From Pseudomonas resinovorans NBRC 106553 (GTDB lineage: Bacteria; Pseudomonadota; Gammaproteobacteria; Pseudomonadales; Pseudomonadaceae): a stretch of DNA of 64,000 nucleotides. The position numbers and the translations under genes are program-made. Shown one piece after another: positions 63,541-64,000 of this stretch. Under the pieces are notes generated by a model. It did no database searches and was not told the origin of the DNA. It worked only from the letters and a program-made list of their open reading frames with translations. The stretch's first letter is position 1, and each line of letters begins with the position of its first letter. Where the stretch lies: NCBI RefSeq assembly GCF_000412695.1, contig NC_021499.1, positions 5,456,001 to 5,520,000 on the forward strand, read 5' to 3'.

Positions 63541-64000
63541 TCACCTCGCCAGATACAGGGTCATGCGGACGCGCCCCTCGAGTTCCGAGTCGGCGATCTG
63601 CTTGCGTTGCAGGTCCACCTCTTCCAGGGCCAGGGCCGGCAGTTGTGCCTGCAGGCCATGGAGGAAGCGGCGCAGTTGCGGGTAGCTGCCGCGCACCGGC
63701 AGCAGTACCTGGTAGCGCGCCAGGCGGGTCTTGGGATCGACGCCCAGGGCGTACTCGCCACGGGCCAGGGCGATGCCTTCATCCTGGGCCAGGGCGTAGA
63801 TGCGGTCGATGGCTCCGGTGGCGTCCAGTTGCGCCGGCAGGTTGCGACGAAAGTCCTCCAGCTGGGCCGACGAGGCGCCGCTGGCGGGTTTACCGGGTGC
63901 CACAGGCTCGGCAACGCTGGCCAGCTGCACGCGGTCCGCCTGCAGCTGGCGTTGCATGTCGGCCAGGGCCTGGCGCGCCGGCAGCAGGCCGAAGACGGCA
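63541..64000 (-). CDS. PilO/GspM-like assembly protein (5' end beyond window)
   Basis: This frame is open to the window end. The visible 152 codons include a coiled-coil part (LADMQRQLQADRVQLASVAE) and a ferredoxin-like domain with ALGVDPKTRLARYQVLLPVR and QLRRFLHGLQAQLPALALEE, typical of PilO/GspM. The true N terminus, with its membrane helix, lies outside the window; an internal ATG at 63957 is not the start. It is the first visible gene of the leftward operon that ends with csgG. Confidence 0.8.
   Translation of the reverse strand, partial: AVFGLLPARQALADMQRQLQADRVQLASVAEPVAPGKPASGASSAQLEDFRRNLPAQLDATGAIDRIYALAQDEGIALARGEYALGVDPKTRLARYQVLLPVRGSYPQLRRFLHGLQAQLPALALEEVDLQRKQIADSELEGRVRMTLYLAR

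Overview
The window is GC-rich chromosomal DNA from a Pseudomonas-type gammaproteobacterium. The evidence is a Pseudomonas-like tmRNA, REP-like intergenic palindromes, a csiD-lhgO-gabD-gabT glutarate operon with its GntR regulator, spermidine/putrescine-type aminotransferase and dehydrogenase homologues, and a BdlA-like soluble chemoreceptor. It combines core-like chromosome with one clear integrated island and two accessory systems.

Regions. (1) 1-4.0 kb: two small exported paralogues, a MITE-like repeat and a large hybrid sensor kinase. (2) 4.08-17.6 kb: ssrA (tmRNA) with a ~13.1 kb integrative element in its 3' end. The element has a tyrosine integrase, an AlpA-like regulator, a TOPRIM primase plus DUF3631 helicase-like replication module, and a type I restriction-modification operon (hsdM-hsdS-abi-hsdR) with an Abi_C-like gene inside it. 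It ends in a 12-13 bp iteron-like array, paired direct repeats matching those near the left end, and an imperfect copy of the ssrA 3' end followed by what looks like the displaced ssrA terminator. (3) 17.7-35.9 kb: an amine-catabolism-like region. It has a leftward GATase-ALDH-aminotransferase operon, a divergent P450/adrenodoxin-reductase-type flavoprotein/flavodoxin/GATase operon, a glutamine-synthetase-like gene with a leaderless solute-binding protein, a FadR-type regulator, a Cache-domain protein behind a sigma-54-type promoter, an APC permease, an FAD oxidoreductase with a 47-residue ORF and a soluble chemoreceptor, and an MFS transporter. A ~38 bp sequence is repeated almost exactly in front of the P450 and GS operons, and a third core copy lies in front of the leftward operon, so the three units are probably one regulon. 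(4) 36.2-42.3 kb: the glutarate/5-aminovalerate pathway (gabT, gabD, lhgO, csiD) and divergent csiR. (5) 42.4-48.4 kb: an SbmA/YddA-like ABC transporter, a PiT phosphate permease, a decayed VOC gene, a BdlA-like chemoreceptor and two small genes. (6) 48.7-64 kb: a curli-type amyloid locus. A histidine kinase/NtrC-type pair diverges from a sigma-54-type promoter driving two secreted paralogues, a CsgB-like nucleator, a 458-residue CsgA-like curlin and a CsgC-like protein. In the opposite direction csgE-csgF-csgG form the end of a tightly overlapping operon encoding a type II/MSHA-like pseudopilus and secretin, which runs off the window.

Working model. Region 3 is best read as oxidation of an amine by a flavodoxin-fed P450 combined with gamma-glutamylation, aldehyde oxidation and deglutamylation. 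If the substrate were a C5 cyclic amine, the product 5-aminovalerate would feed region 4. Region 6 suggests an amyloid whose production is under sigma-54/two-component control and whose secretion genes are co-transcribed with a pseudopilus/secretin apparatus. Both models are inferences from gene content and layout.
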